A stretch of DNA of 64,000 nt from an uncultured Clostridia bacterium (GTDB lineage: Bacteria > Bacillota > Clostridia > Christensenellales > CALVMC01), in contig CALVMC010000003.1 in assembly GCA_944342015.1 (NCBI GenBank), positions 69,842 to 133,841 on the forward strand, given 5' to 3'. Position 1 is the first letter of the stretch; each line of letters starts with the position of its first letter. Under the pieces are notes generated by a model that saw only the letters and a list, made by a program, of their open reading frames with translations, ran no database searches and had not been told where the DNA came from. Positions 1 to 8,467 of this stretch are shown piece after piece. The translations under genes and the position numbers were made by a program.

Positions 1-136
1 TCTGAGAAAGAGCGACATTACCGCCTACGCTTGTCAGAAGTTTGATATCGATATTATCCGAAGCGAATGCGGCGATTAGGGCAAGAGCGTCATCCACACC
101 GGGGTCTGTGTCGATTATAACGGGAATTTTCTTCAT
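1..136 (-). CDS. Inosine-uridine preferring nucleoside hydrolase, N-terminal part (cut by window edge)
   Basis: The reverse strand opens with ATG at 136, preceded by AAAGGAGA, and codes for about 45 residues before the window ends. The protein starts MKKIPVIIDTDPGVDDAL, which holds the Asp cluster (D9, D14, D15) that binds calcium in the IunH nucleoside hydrolase family. These enzymes split ribonucleosides into base and ribose. The divergently transcribed ribokinase at 272 would phosphorylate the ribose, so the two genes make a plausible nucleoside salvage pair. Substrate preference cannot be judged from this fragment. Confidence 0.85.
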   Translation of the reverse strand, partial: MKKIPVIIDTDPGVDDALALIAAFASDNIDIKLLTSVGGNVALSQ

Positions 137-158
137 ACCTCTCCTTTATATTGATAAT

Positions 159-188
159 ATATTAACATTTTAATGACTGCAAGGTCAA
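159..188 (-). promoter_or_regulatory. Promoter for the nucleoside hydrolase
   Basis: On the reverse strand TTGACC (183-188) and TAATAT (159-164) are separated by 18 bases, just upstream of the ribosome binding site of the nucleoside hydrolase. It is back to back with the ribokinase promoter. Confidence 0.5.
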
Positions 189-214
189 TAAGTAACCGTT
201 AATTTATTACCTTA

Positions 215-243
215 TTGAAATAAAATTATTAATTTAGTATAAT
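215..243 (+). promoter_or_regulatory. SigmaA-type promoter for ribokinase
   Basis: TTGAAA (215-220) and a perfect TATAAT (238-243) are separated by exactly 17 bases, about 28 bases before the ribokinase start codon. Confidence 0.75.
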
Positions 244-271
244 ATATACAATAAACGGTAAAGAGGTAACT

Positions 272-1165
272 ATGAGCAGAATAGGAATAGCGGGAAGTAT
301 AAACACCGATCTTGTAAGTTATGTTGATAAAATGCCCGAAGCGGGCGAAACGGTAAGCGGAACAAGCTTTAAAATAACCAACGGCGGAAAAGGCGCAAAT
401 GTGGCGGTTGCCGCAGCACGGCTTAACGGCAGTTCGAAGCTTTTCGGCTGCGTTGGCTGCGATATATTTTCGGAAAGCGCAATAAGAAATCTCGAAAAGG
501 AAAATGTCGATATATCCTGCGTTGAAAAAATCAAAAACGAATATTGCGGAACGGCTCAGATTTTAGTTACGAAAAAGACTAATTCCATAGTAGTGTGTGA
601 AGGGGCAAACGCATGCCTGACTCCCGAAAAGATTTACTCTATGGAAGAAGAAATGGCAAAACTCGACATAATCGCAACGCAGCTCGAAATACCCTTAGAG
701 AGCGCGGTAGCCGTTTTTGAAATATGCAAAAAAAGAGATATAGCCTTTTTATTTAATCCGTCCCCCGTCAAAAAGGTTCCCGAAAAAATTTATAAAAACG
801 CCGATTATATTCTTGTGAACGAAATAGAAATACAGTATATGGAAGGATACGATAGTTCGAATCCTTTGAAAATACTCGAAAAATATTCCGGAAGACTTAT
901 ACTTACCAAAGGAAAAGAAGGCGTATATTTTTACGGTAAAAAAATCGAACACATTCCGGCAATAGATTTAAAGCCCGTCGATACCACCGGCGCCGGCGAC
1001 ACATTTACCGGAGCGTTAATGGTCTCTCTTTCTAACGGAAAAAGTCTCGAAGAGAGTATAATTTTTGCTAACACCGCAGCAGGACTGAAAACCTTAAAGC
1101 AAGGGGCTCAGACGGGAATGCCCACAATAGATGAAGTGAATAATTTTCTTAAAAAGAATAATTAA
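272..1165 (+). CDS. rbsK: Ribokinase, PfkB family
   Basis: A 297-residue PfkB-family sugar kinase, expected to make ribose 5-phosphate from ribose and ATP in the cytoplasm. The N-terminal signature GGKGAN is at residues 38-43. The C-terminal signature DTTGAGDTF starts at residue 237, with the catalytic base D243 and the anion-hole glycines before it. Length is close to typical bacterial ribokinases (about 300). The start at 272 has AAAGAGGT eight bases upstream. It lies divergent to a nucleoside hydrolase, which supports ribose salvage as the role. A related PfkB kinase for another nucleoside or sugar is possible, but the GGKGAN context favours RbsK. Confidence 0.85.
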   Translation: MSRIGIAGSINTDLVSYVDKMPEAGETVSGTSFKITNGGKGANVAVAAARLNGSSKLFGCVGCDIFSESAIRNLEKENVDISCVEKIKNEYCGTAQILVTKKTNSIVVCEGANACLTPEKIYSMEEEMAKLDIIATQLEIPLESAVAVFEICKKRDIAFLFNPSPVKKVPEKIYKNADYILVNEIEIQYMEGYDSSNPLKILEKYSGRLILTKGKEGVYFYGKKIEHIPAIDLKPVDTTGAGDTFTGALMVSLSNGKSLEESIIFANTAAGLKTLKQGAQTGMPTIDEVNNFLKKNN

Positions 1166-1188
1166 CCGTTTTAAATCGGAAAAAATAT

Positions 1189-1217
1189 TTGACATTAATT
1201 TTAAGGTATGGTATCCT
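1189..1217 (+). promoter_or_regulatory. SigmaA-type promoter of the XRE-cupin-ligase gene
   Basis: Perfect TTGACA (1189-1194) and TATCCT (1212-1217) with a 17-base spacer. It lies 157 bases ahead of the start codon at 1374, leaving a leader of about 150 bases. Confidence 0.7.
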
Positions 1218-1223
1218 AACGCT

Positions 1224-1283
1224 ATGAAAACATTAATCAACGGCAAAAATATTATAATCATACGAATTATAAGCGCAAAATAA
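1224..1283 (+). CDS. Possible Ile-rich leader peptide (19 codons)
   Basis: A mini-ORF from ATG 1224 to TAA 1281-1283 in the leader of the ligase gene codes for 19 residues. Seven are Ile, including four in a row at residues 10-13 and two more at 15-16. There is no Shine-Dalgarno sequence, and the ATG lies at the expected transcription start, so translation would have to be leaderless. The Ile content suggests an attenuator leader peptide, but AT-rich DNA yields Ile codons easily, so this is only a candidate. Confidence 0.3.
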   Translation: MKTLINGKNIIIIRIISAK

Positions 1284-1296
1284 GCGTAATTTTTTG

Positions 1297-1356
1297 TTGT
1301 TGAATTATAACTAAGTAATATACCCGCAAAGTTGTAATCAACAATGCGGGTTTTTT
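1297..1356 (+). promoter_or_regulatory. Attenuator: terminator with competing antiterminator arm
   Basis: A terminator is formed by ACCCGCA (1322-1328) pairing with TGCGGGT (1345-1351), an inner GTTG/CAAC stem, and a T-run at 1351-1356. It sits directly before the ribosome binding site of the ligase gene. The upstream segment 1297-1311 can pair almost perfectly (14 pairs, one bulge) with 1331-1344, inside the terminator hairpin. The two structures exclude each other, as in a transcription attenuator. Confidence 0.55.
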
Positions 1357-1373
1357 AATAATAAGGAGGCAAT

Positions 1374-3629
1374 ATGTACAGCGACATCAAAAAAATAGCC
1401 GAAAGAATAAAGGCATTAAGGGAAATTTTCGGTTGCGATATTCAAACTATGGCAAAGATAACCGAAGTCAGCGTAGAAGATTATACCCTTGCCGAAATGG
1501 GCAAATGGGATTTTAACTTTTCGTTTTTGCAGAAGATTGCAAAACATTTCAATGTCGATATAATTTCGCTTATTTCCGGAAACAGCCCTAACCTTGACGA
1601 TTACGAAATTACGGCAAAAGGCGAAGGGGTTCCGCTTGAAAGACATAAGGGTTTTAAATATCTTCATCTTGCCCCGCATATAAAAGACAAAGTAGCTCAG
1701 CCTTTTATGGTAACGGCAAAATTTTCCGAAGAAGAGCAATACAAGGAAATACCTACCTCCACTCACAACGACGAAGAATTCGATTATGTTTTAAAAGGAA
1801 AACTTAAATTCAGAGTGGGAAACACTTATAAAATACTTTCCGAAGGGGACTCGGCGTACTATGACGCTACTATTCCGCACGGAATGATTGCAACGGACGG
1901 ACAAGACTGTGAATTTCTTTCCGTAGTCATCAAAAAGCCCGTAAAAGAAAAGCAGGAAGTCCCGTATGAAGAAGTCAAACCGCAAGCCGACGAAAACAAG
2001 ATATACAACCGTTATGTAACCACCCTCGAAGACGCAAACGGGCATTTGCTCGATATATCGTTCAATCCGCCGCAGAACTTTAACTTTGCTTACGATGTCG
2101 TCGACGCAGTTGCCTTAAAGGCGCCGAATAAAAGAGCCATGCTTTGGCTTTCGCATGATAAGAAAGAGCGTCTTTTTACCTTTAACGATATGAAGGTTCT
2201 TTCCGACAAGTGCGCAAATATGTTCGTGAAATCGGGAATAAAAAGAGGCGACAGAGTAATGCTCGTTCTTAAAAGGCATTATCAGTTCTGGATAGCCATA
2301 CTTGCCCTTCATAAAATAGGAGCCATTGCGATACCTGCGACAAATCAGCTTGTACAAAAGGATTTCGAATACCGTTTTGAGGCTGCGGGAGTAAGCGCCA
2401 TCGTCTGCACTTCTGACGGCGACACGGCAAAAGAATGTGAAGAGGCTTTTAAAAGCTGTCCTTTCGTAACAACACGCTTTATAGTCGGAAAAGACAGAGA
2501 AGGCTGGATAAACTTCGATAAATATATCGAAGAGTGCAGCGATAAATTCGAAAGAAAGGTAACCGACAAAGACGACCTTATGTTAATGTATTTCACATCG
2601 GGAACGACGGGATATCCTAAAATTGCCTCTCACAGTTACACCTATGCTTTGGGGCATCTTGTAACGGCAAAATACTGGCAGAATGTCGAACCTGACGGAC
2701 TTCACTTTACTATATCCGATACCGGCTGGGGCAAAGCGGTATGGGGAAAACTTTACGGTCAATGGCTTTGCGAAGCGGGAGTTTTCACATATGATTTCGA
2801 CAAGTTCGACGCAGACGACATACTTCCCTTGTTCGCCAAATATAACATAACCACATTTTGCGCACCGCCTACAATGTACAGATTTTTCATAAAGAGCGAT
2901 TTGAAAAAATATAATCTGTCTTCTTTAAAATACGCCTGCGTTGCGGGAGAAGCGTTGAACCCGGAAGTATACGACAAGTTCTACGAAGCAACGGGAATAT
3001 CTCTTATGGAAGGATTCGGACAGACCGAAACCACCCTGACCGTTGCAAATCTTATAGGAACGAAACCGAAGCCCGGTTCTATGGGCAAGCCTAATCCGCA
3101 GTATAAAATAGATATACTTAACAGCGACGGAACAAGCTGTAAAGTCGGCGAACAGGGCGAAATCGTCATAGCGACGGAAAACGGAGCGCCATACGGTATG
3201 TTTAAAGAATATTACCGTCATCCCGAACTTACTCAGGCGGCTTGGCATAACGGATATTACCATACGGGAGATATGGCGTGGAAAGACGAAGACGGATATT
3301 TCTGGTATGTCGGAAGAATTGACGACCTTATAAAATCGTCGGGATACCGCATAGGACCGTTTGAAATAGAAAGCGTTATAATGGAACTTCCTTATGTGCT
3401 CGAATGTGCCATAACCGGCGTTCCGGACGAAACAAGAGGTCAGATTGTAAAAGCTACGATAGTTCTTACAAAAGGTACTAAAAAGAGCGATGAACTCAAA
3501 ACGGAAATTCAGAATTATGTAAAACATCACACTGCTCCATATAAATATCCGAGAGTTGTCGAATTTGTGGATTCGCTTCCCAAAACGATAAGCGGCAAAA
3601 TCAGAAGAACTCAGCTCAGAGAAGGATAA
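1374..3629 (+). CDS. XRE HTH - cupin - AMP-forming acyl-CoA synthetase fusion
   Basis: A 751-residue three-domain protein. Residues about 8-65 form an XRE/Cro-type helix-turn-helix. Residues about 100-195 form a small cupin barrel like those in HTH-cupin regulators. Residues about 210-751 form an ANL-superfamily adenylating enzyme. The ligase part has the P-loop TSGTTGYPK (408-416), the A5 motif EGFGQTETT, the hinge motif around VGRIDDLIKSSGYRIGP and the catalytic lysine K742 in SGKIRR. The sequence style is that of short/medium-chain acyl-CoA synthetases (acetate, propionate, butyrate or branched acids), which use ATP and CoA. The start has AAGGAGG nine bases upstream. An enzyme carrying a DNA-binding head may both act on and sense its substrate. 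Its leader holds an attenuator-like structure with an Ile-rich mini-ORF. The exact acid used is not visible. Confidence 0.88.
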   Translation: MYSDIKKIAERIKALREIFGCDIQTMAKITEVSVEDYTLAEMGKWDFNFSFLQKIAKHFNVDIISLISGNSPNLDDYEITAKGEGVPLERHKGFKYLHLAPHIKDKVAQPFMVTAKFSEEEQYKEIPTSTHNDEEFDYVLKGKLKFRVGNTYKILSEGDSAYYDATIPHGMIATDGQDCEFLSVVIKKPVKEKQEVPYEEVKPQADENKIYNRYVTTLEDANGHLLDISFNPPQNFNFAYDVVDAVALKAPNKRAMLWLSHDKKERLFTFNDMKVLSDKCANMFVKSGIKRGDRVMLVLKRHYQFWIAILALHKIGAIAIPATNQLVQKDFEYRFEAAGVSAIVCTSDGDTAKECEEAFKSCPFVTTRFIVGKDREGWINFDKYIEECSDKFERKVTDKDDLMLMYFTSGTTGYPKIASHSYTYALGHLVTAKYWQNVEPDGLHFTISDTGWGKAVWGKLYGQWLCEAGVFTYDFDKFDADDILPLFAKYNITTFCAPPTMYRFFIKSDLKKYNLSSLKYACVAGEALNPEVYDKFYEATGISLMEGFGQTETTLTVANLIGTKPKPGSMGKPNPQYKIDILNSDGTSCKVGEQGEIVIATENGAPYGMFKEYYRHPELTQAAWHNGYYHTGDMAWKDEDGYFWYVGRIDDLIKSSGYRIGPFEIESVIMELPYVLECAITGVPDETRGQIVKATIVLTKGTKKSDELKTEIQNYVKHHTAPYKYPRVVEFVDSLPKTISGKIRRTQLREG

Positions 3630-3751
3630 TAAACTTATTATAATCAAAGCGGTATAACCTGCGTTACCTGTTCTGTTTATAAAAAGCCGCTTAGCTTAAA
3701 GGGTATAAAAATTATAGGCATAGCAGATTAAATACAATGTAAAAGTAAAAT

Positions 3752-3783
3752 AAAAAGAACGGAAAGTCCGTTCTTTTTTTTAT
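3752..3783. terminator. Bidirectional intrinsic terminator
   Basis: AAAAAGAACGGA and TCCGTTCTTTTT pair around a short AAG loop, with A and T runs on both sides. It lies between the convergent ligase and ROK kinase genes and can serve both. Confidence 0.85.
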
Positions 3784-3797
3784 TATAGGAATTTAAA

Positions 3798-4742
3798 TTA
3801 ATTTTCTATGAACTGAGCTGCCGCTCCAATAAAACCTGCATCGTTTTTCAAACTGCTTATTTTTATTTCCACATCGGGAGCCTTACCGTATGCAAAAAGT
3901 TCGTTTTTCATAAATTCTTCAAGTGGCTTTATAAGTTTTTCTCCTTCTTTTGATATTCCGCCGCCAAGAAGTATTATTTGCGGTCTGAAAATATTGGCGT
4001 AATTTATCAACCCTAATGCAAGATAGTAAATATATTTATCTACGGCTTTTTTTGCGCTTTCGTCCTTTTCGTAATATTCGAAAGGAGTTTTGCCTGTAAT
4101 ACGAAGTCCGTTCATTAAACTTGCGGGATTTTTTCTGACTTCTTCGACAGCATAGGATATAAGGGCGTTTGCCGATGCGTATCTTTCGAAGCAACCTTTT
4201 CTGCCGCAGTTGCATTTTCTGCCGCCTGCAACTATTACGCTGTGTCCGAGCTCTGCGCCCGCTCCGCCGTTACCGGTAATTAGTTTTCCGTCGCTGATTA
4301 CTCCGCCGCCTACTCCCGTACCCAAAGTTATAAAAACAAGGTCTTTATAGTTTTTGCCCGCACCGAACTTATATTCGCCTATGAGGGCAAGGTTTGCGTC
4401 GTTGCCTATTTTAATCTCTTTATCGAAATTGAGTTTTTCTTTAAGTATTCGAGCCAAAGGATAATTTTCCCATTTGAGATTTGTAGCAAAAATTACAGTA
4501 CCCGTTTCCTGGTTTACGATACCGGGAACCCCGACTCCTAAACCGCAAATGTCTTTAATAGTCAGACCCGATTCCAAAACAAGTCCGTTTACTAAATCTA
4601 TGATGTTATTTGTTACTTTTTCCGCCCCTGACTGCCTTTCGGAAGGCACTTCTTTAAATGCTTTGATTTTTCCTTTGTCGTCGATTATTCCGCCTTTTAT
4701 ATAGGTTCCGCCAAGGTCGATTCCGATATAAAGTTTTTCCAT
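3798..4742 (-). CDS. ROK family sugar kinase (glucokinase-like)
   Basis: A 314-residue ROK kinase, expected to phosphorylate glucose or a related hexose in the cytoplasm. The N-terminal phosphate-binding motif GIDLGGTYIKGG is at residues 7-18. The catalytic Asp is D115 in GNDAN. The ROK zinc site comprises H167 with the CNCGRKGC cluster at 177-184. Length matches clostridial GlcK. No HTH precedes the kinase fold, so it is an enzyme rather than a ROK repressor. It follows the glycosyltransferase-like gene with a one-base TAATG overlap, so the two are translationally coupled. Glucose is the best guess. N-acetylmannosamine or fructose are alternatives for this family. Confidence 0.85.
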   Translation of the reverse strand: MEKLYIGIDLGGTYIKGGIIDDKGKIKAFKEVPSERQSGAEKVTNNIIDLVNGLVLESGLTIKDICGLGVGVPGIVNQETGTVIFATNLKWENYPLARILKEKLNFDKEIKIGNDANLALIGEYKFGAGKNYKDLVFITLGTGVGGGVISDGKLITGNGGAGAELGHSVIVAGGRKCNCGRKGCFERYASANALISYAVEEVRKNPASLMNGLRITGKTPFEYYEKDESAKKAVDKYIYYLALGLINYANIFRPQIILLGGGISKEGEKLIKPLEEFMKNELFAYGKAPDVEIKISSLKNDAGFIGAAAQFIEN

Positions 4743-5791
4743 TATCTGTTTCTGTAAAGATTAGCAAGATAGTCTATCGCTTTTACGCAGTTTTGAGAAG
4801 TGAAACTGTCAATATAAATCCTTCTCGCATTGTGTTTCATTGTATTTACCTGCATTGCGGTATTTCTGACAAGTTTATCGCCTAACTGGTTTAAATTCAT
4901 TTCAAAAGTATTGATACCTGCAAAGTTTTTCCTAAGCATAACTTCAAGGTCGCCCCTTACATTGTTTATCATGGCAACACCGTTTCTTAAATACATAACG
5001 GCTTCGCTGTTGATTCCTATTACATTATTTTTCATAAGATTGAGGGCATAGTACCATTTTGAGAACACTATGCTCAATGAATTTTCATCGTTAAGGTCGC
5101 CGTAATCTCTGACTTCGATATGTGCGTCGTAAAGTCTGTTGAAAAGTTCTTCTTTATGAGCACAATCGCCTATCGATTCGAATTTTACCTTTTTTGTTGC
5201 GTTTACCTGATTCAACACGGCTACTATCGAAAGTATATCGGTATTATTGCTGAGAACGGTACCGCAAGGAACAGAACCGTCGGAAGTATTGACAAGGTCA
5301 TTGAAAGGCACTGCCTGTTTTTCGCTGAAATAAAACATGGGCACGCATTTATCCTGCTCTTTGCGGTTTATGTGATTGCGGTATTCTTCTACCGGAATAA
5401 TTATATTTGTACAATCTTTAAACGCCGAACATTTTGAAAGATTGATATCGGTATCGATATCGTTTACATCGATAAAACTTAAAGCGCCGTTTTTTCTGCA
5501 CCACTTGTTAGCGACTTCTCCGAGTTCTTCGGGGGGAAGAAAGGTGTAAATATAATCCGGACTGTATTCTTCTATGCAATCTGCGACATTTTTAACGTAA
5601 TCGGAAATTACCTTTTCGATTTTAACTCCCTGTCTCATGGGAAGATAGGTAAATGTTGGAAGCTTTTCTTTGCTGTAATCTTCAAGGCATACGGTTTTAA
5701 CGACTGCCCCGATATTTCTGAAATAAGAATCGACGCATATTGCGCGGTAAGTTTGTTCAAGTGTAATTATTAAAACTTTTTTATTTTTCAT
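4742..5791 (-). CDS. Putative GT-B-like glycosyltransferase, unassigned
   Basis: A 349-residue protein I cannot assign with certainty. It starts with a Rossmann-like strand (KKVLIITLEQTYRAICVDSYF). The C-terminal half, with the NSEAVMYLRNGVAM segment and a final helix-rich stretch, resembles the end of GT-B glycosyltransferases, which often choose a sugar donor in that region. No clear catalytic EX7E motif is visible. It is translationally coupled to the ROK kinase by a TAATG overlap and lies just after a GT2/TPR glycosyltransferase, so a role in glycan assembly is inferred from context. Confidence 0.5.
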   Translation of the reverse strand: MKNKKVLIITLEQTYRAICVDSYFRNIGAVVKTVCLEDYSKEKLPTFTYLPMRQGVKIEKVISDYVKNVADCIEEYSPDYIYTFLPPEELGEVANKWCRKNGALSFIDVNDIDTDINLSKCSAFKDCTNIIIPVEEYRNHINRKEQDKCVPMFYFSEKQAVPFNDLVNTSDGSVPCGTVLSNNTDILSIVAVLNQVNATKKVKFESIGDCAHKEELFNRLYDAHIEVRDYGDLNDENSLSIVFSKWYYALNLMKNNVIGINSEAVMYLRNGVAMINNVRGDLEVMLRKNFAGINTFEMNLNQLGDKLVRNTAMQVNTMKHNARRIYIDSFTSQNCVKAIDYLANLYRNR

Positions 5792-5819
5792 AAATATTAC
5801 CCCTTTGTTTTATAAAAAC

Positions 5820-5848
5820 ATATTACAATAAAACGTCGATTTTTACAA
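5820..5848 (-). promoter_or_regulatory. Promoter for the glycosyltransferase-like/ROK kinase pair
   Basis: On the reverse strand TTGTAA (5843-5848) and TAATAT (5820-5825) are 17 bases apart, just upstream of the start at 5791. Confidence 0.5.
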
Positions 5849-5858
5849 CTTATTTTAA

Positions 5859-6920
5859 TTATTTTCCTGATAAAGCATTTTTAAAAAATACAATGTTTTC
5901 CAAAGCGCTTTTATCGTCGGGTTTGAATTTCAAGGCTAAATCGTTGTATTTTTCAGCGGTTTTTATGTCACCGATATTATAGTAACATACGCATAACTGA
6001 ATACTCGGGATATACCCGTAACAATCCATATTGCAAAAGCCGCCTTTTTTTACATCGGGGGTTTTTAAAAGGGCTTCTCTGTACCAGTATATTGCGGCGT
6101 CGTAATTCTTTTTTTCAAAAAAAATCCCTGCTATATCGACGCATATTTCGGCTCTCGGAAGGTCGTAGTAAAAGGCGGTAAAAAGGGTTTTCAAAGCCTT
6201 TTCTTCTTGTTTCAGAAATCTGTAACACACAGAGAGATTTCTGACGGCTTCTATTTTATTTTCCACCCAACCGTCGCTTTCTAAAAATTTTTCGAATTCC
6301 TTTGAGGCTTCCTTGTAATACTTATGATAAAACAACTCTCTTGCATAATAAAATCTCTGGCGGGGGTCGAGTTTTTTACCTTCTTTAATCATTTTTTTAA
6401 AGATATTGAGATTTCTTTTTGAACTTTCGATTCTGATTTTTTTATGCGTTACTTCTATATCGGTATAAACGCATTTTCCGCAAGGCACTATTACCTCGTG
6501 AACGGGACTTACCCATTTGTGATTTTTTATTCTTTTGAAAATTCTTTCACGGTAATAGACGCTTTCGCCTTTCTCGCCCATACGGTACTTTAAAAAATAC
6601 ATATCGACGCTGCCGTTAAAAGCTTGTTTGAGTTTAATAAGTTCTTCTCTGTCCCTTTTAAGAAGAACATCGTCGGCATCCAGCCACATTATGTAATCGC
6701 CGGTCGCCTTCGAAAATGAAAAATTACGGGCTTTGGAAAAATCGTCCACCCATTCAAAATCGAACACTTTATCGGTAAACTTACCTGCGATTTCTTTTGT
6801 ACTGTCTGAGGAGCCCGTATCTACGATTATAATTTCATCGAAAACGCCGTTTACGGAAGAAAGACATCTTTCAAGAGTTTCTTCCTCGTTTTTTACTATC
6901 ATACAAAGGCTTAAAGTCAT
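5859..6920 (-). CDS. Family 2 glycosyltransferase with TPR repeats
   Basis: A 353-residue protein. Residues 1 to about 220 form a GT-A fold of glycosyltransferase family 2: SLCMIVKNEE at the start, VDTGSSDST in the nucleotide site and the metal-binding WLDADD with D81 and D83. The remaining residues form TPR-like helical pairs (for example around YDAAIYWYREAL and YYNIGDIKTAEKYNDLAL). This is the common clostridial GT2-TPR architecture, thought to add sugars to proteins or surface glycans in the cytoplasm. No membrane segment is seen. The acceptor is unknown. Confidence 0.8.
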   Translation of the reverse strand: MTLSLCMIVKNEEETLERCLSSVNGVFDEIIIVDTGSSDSTKEIAGKFTDKVFDFEWVDDFSKARNFSFSKATGDYIMWLDADDVLLKRDREELIKLKQAFNGSVDMYFLKYRMGEKGESVYYRERIFKRIKNHKWVSPVHEVIVPCGKCVYTDIEVTHKKIRIESSKRNLNIFKKMIKEGKKLDPRQRFYYARELFYHKYYKEASKEFEKFLESDGWVENKIEAVRNLSVCYRFLKQEEKALKTLFTAFYYDLPRAEICVDIAGIFFEKKNYDAAIYWYREALLKTPDVKKGGFCNMDCYGYIPSIQLCVCYYNIGDIKTAEKYNDLALKFKPDDKSALENIVFFKNALSGK

Positions 6921-7090
6921 AGAATATCACCTGTATATTCTATGACTTTAAAAGCAGTTTAGTGTTAGATTCTATGAGTCTTTTAATAGACGAAAATTCA
7001 AAACCTGAATTTTATTAACATTTTAAATCTGATATTGACTTTCTTATTTATTTACCTTTGAGTTTGTTTATTAATATCGCATTTTTTAGT

Positions 7091-8347
7091 TTAACTTTTG
7101 GAAGGGATTCTTGCAATCTGAGTGTTGTCGCATTTTCTGTCCCCTAAACCGTCTATCGGATAATTTTTGACTTCATAACGGTAATCTTTTCCGAAATCTT
7201 CGATATGCTTATCTATGATTATATGAGTCGGAGCCTCGTTCACATTCCCTAAAACTCTGTTATTATAATCAAAAAATCTGTGCTCTTTCGGAAGCTCGTT
7301 AACGCTTATATAACCTTCGTTGTTGCCTGTGTTTTCTATGGTATTTTTTATTGTTTCTCTTACATAATCGACGCTTGGCGAAAGGACAAGCAAATCATCG
7401 AATTCCGGCTTGGGAATAACTTCGAGATAATCTTTTTTTTCATAGGTTCTTAAAAGCTGAGCTGCGGTATGAAGATGCTGAATTTCCTTTTCGAAGTTTT
7501 CTTCCCATATTCTTTTTATTTTAGAATCACTTTCGCTCTGATAGCAGGAATAATAAAGGTATGCTTCGTTATATTCGTGCATAAGAAGATTTTCGAGAAA
7601 GGTTTTATTGGTATCGGAAAGAGAACCGTATAAAGTAACATGTTCTTCTTCTATCAGTCCTATTTCGGAGTATATCTTTCTTCCTAAATCGTTACTGTAA
7701 AACTGCGCAATATTCATATAGTAATTCATAGTTTGCTGTTCGGCGGCAGTAATTATGGCGATGTTAAGTTTAGTAAGCATATCGGCGTTATTGAAATCGA
7801 CAAAATTTTTAACATCATCTGCGGGGAACCTGTGCTCTGCGACGGTAGGTCTTCCGGGCATAATTTCGGCAAGTTTTCCGATAAGTTTTTCGGCTTGTAT
7901 CCCTTGGTCGAATTCGAGAAGGTTTGCGTATCTGTACAAGTGATCGAAATCTTCTAAAAGGGCAAAATCGAGGGCAGCTTTTACATATTGGTTTTTTTCT
8001 CTTTTTGCAAGGGTGGAAGTCAAATCCACCGCAAGGTGCTCGTATCCTATTGTAGTTTCGAGAATACTTTCGTTTAACGGTTTTAAACAACTTAATAATT
8101 TTTGCTGCTGTTGCTCGGTGCTTCTCAAAAGTGCAAGGCTTCTTCTTAAATCGTTATTGTTGCACTGTCTGAAAAATCGGTGGGAGAACCATATAGCCTC
8201 ATATTCCGTGCCGTTCATTAATATTATTCTGAGTTTTGTATAGGGGTCTACCTCTTCTTTTCTGTAAGGTTTCGGGTAAATTGAAGAAAGACAGGATACA
8301 GTTTTTTCAAAAGTTACGGGTTTGATTTCAAATGGATTAACCGTCAT
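7091..8347 (-). CDS. Ferritin-like (four-helix, probable diiron) protein
   Basis: A 418-residue soluble protein without signal peptide. The central part (about 195-300) shows the full ligand pattern of ferritin-like diiron bundles on four helices: E203, E233xxH236, E258 or E261, and E288xxH291. A first, more diverged helical bundle (about 45-150) keeps E103-H104 and D133xxH136. So this looks like a tandem ferritin-like protein with one intact and one partial metal site. The last 110 residues have no clear fold and contain a short stretch like an internal repeat of charged residues. An oxidative or metal storage role is inferred from fold only. I do not recognise the specific family. Confidence 0.55.
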   Translation of the reverse strand: MTVNPFEIKPVTFEKTVSCLSSIYPKPYRKEEVDPYTKLRIILMNGTEYEAIWFSHRFFRQCNNNDLRRSLALLRSTEQQQQKLLSCLKPLNESILETTIGYEHLAVDLTSTLAKREKNQYVKAALDFALLEDFDHLYRYANLLEFDQGIQAEKLIGKLAEIMPGRPTVAEHRFPADDVKNFVDFNNADMLTKLNIAIITAAEQQTMNYYMNIAQFYSNDLGRKIYSEIGLIEEEHVTLYGSLSDTNKTFLENLLMHEYNEAYLYYSCYQSESDSKIKRIWEENFEKEIQHLHTAAQLLRTYEKKDYLEVIPKPEFDDLLVLSPSVDYVRETIKNTIENTGNNEGYISVNELPKEHRFFDYNNRVLGNVNEAPTHIIIDKHIEDFGKDYRYEVKNYPIDGLGDRKCDNTQIARIPSKS

Positions 8348-8366
8348 ATTATTTCTCCTTAAAAAA

Positions 8367-8395
8367 TTTATAAATTAATTTTTTTCCATTTACAA
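8367..8395 (-). promoter_or_regulatory. Promoter for the ferritin-like gene
   Basis: TTGTAA (8390-8395) and TATAAA (8367-8372) on the reverse strand are 17 bases apart, followed by AAGGAGAAA before the start at 8347. The promoter lies right after the terminator of the upstream lipoprotein gene. Confidence 0.55.
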
Positions 8396-8430
8396 ATTTT
8401 TATTCAGAAATAACGGTTCGTTAAATAAAA

Positions 8431-8453
8431 AAAAAGACCTTTCGGTCTTTTTT
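8431..8453 (-). terminator. Intrinsic terminator after the PrsA-like lipoprotein gene
   Basis: On the reverse strand an AAAAAAGACC/GGTCTTTTTT stem closes on a GAAA tetraloop and runs into a long T-tract, 15 bases after the stop codon of the gene ending at 8468. Confidence 0.9.
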
Positions 8454-8467
8454 AAATATACTTTTTA

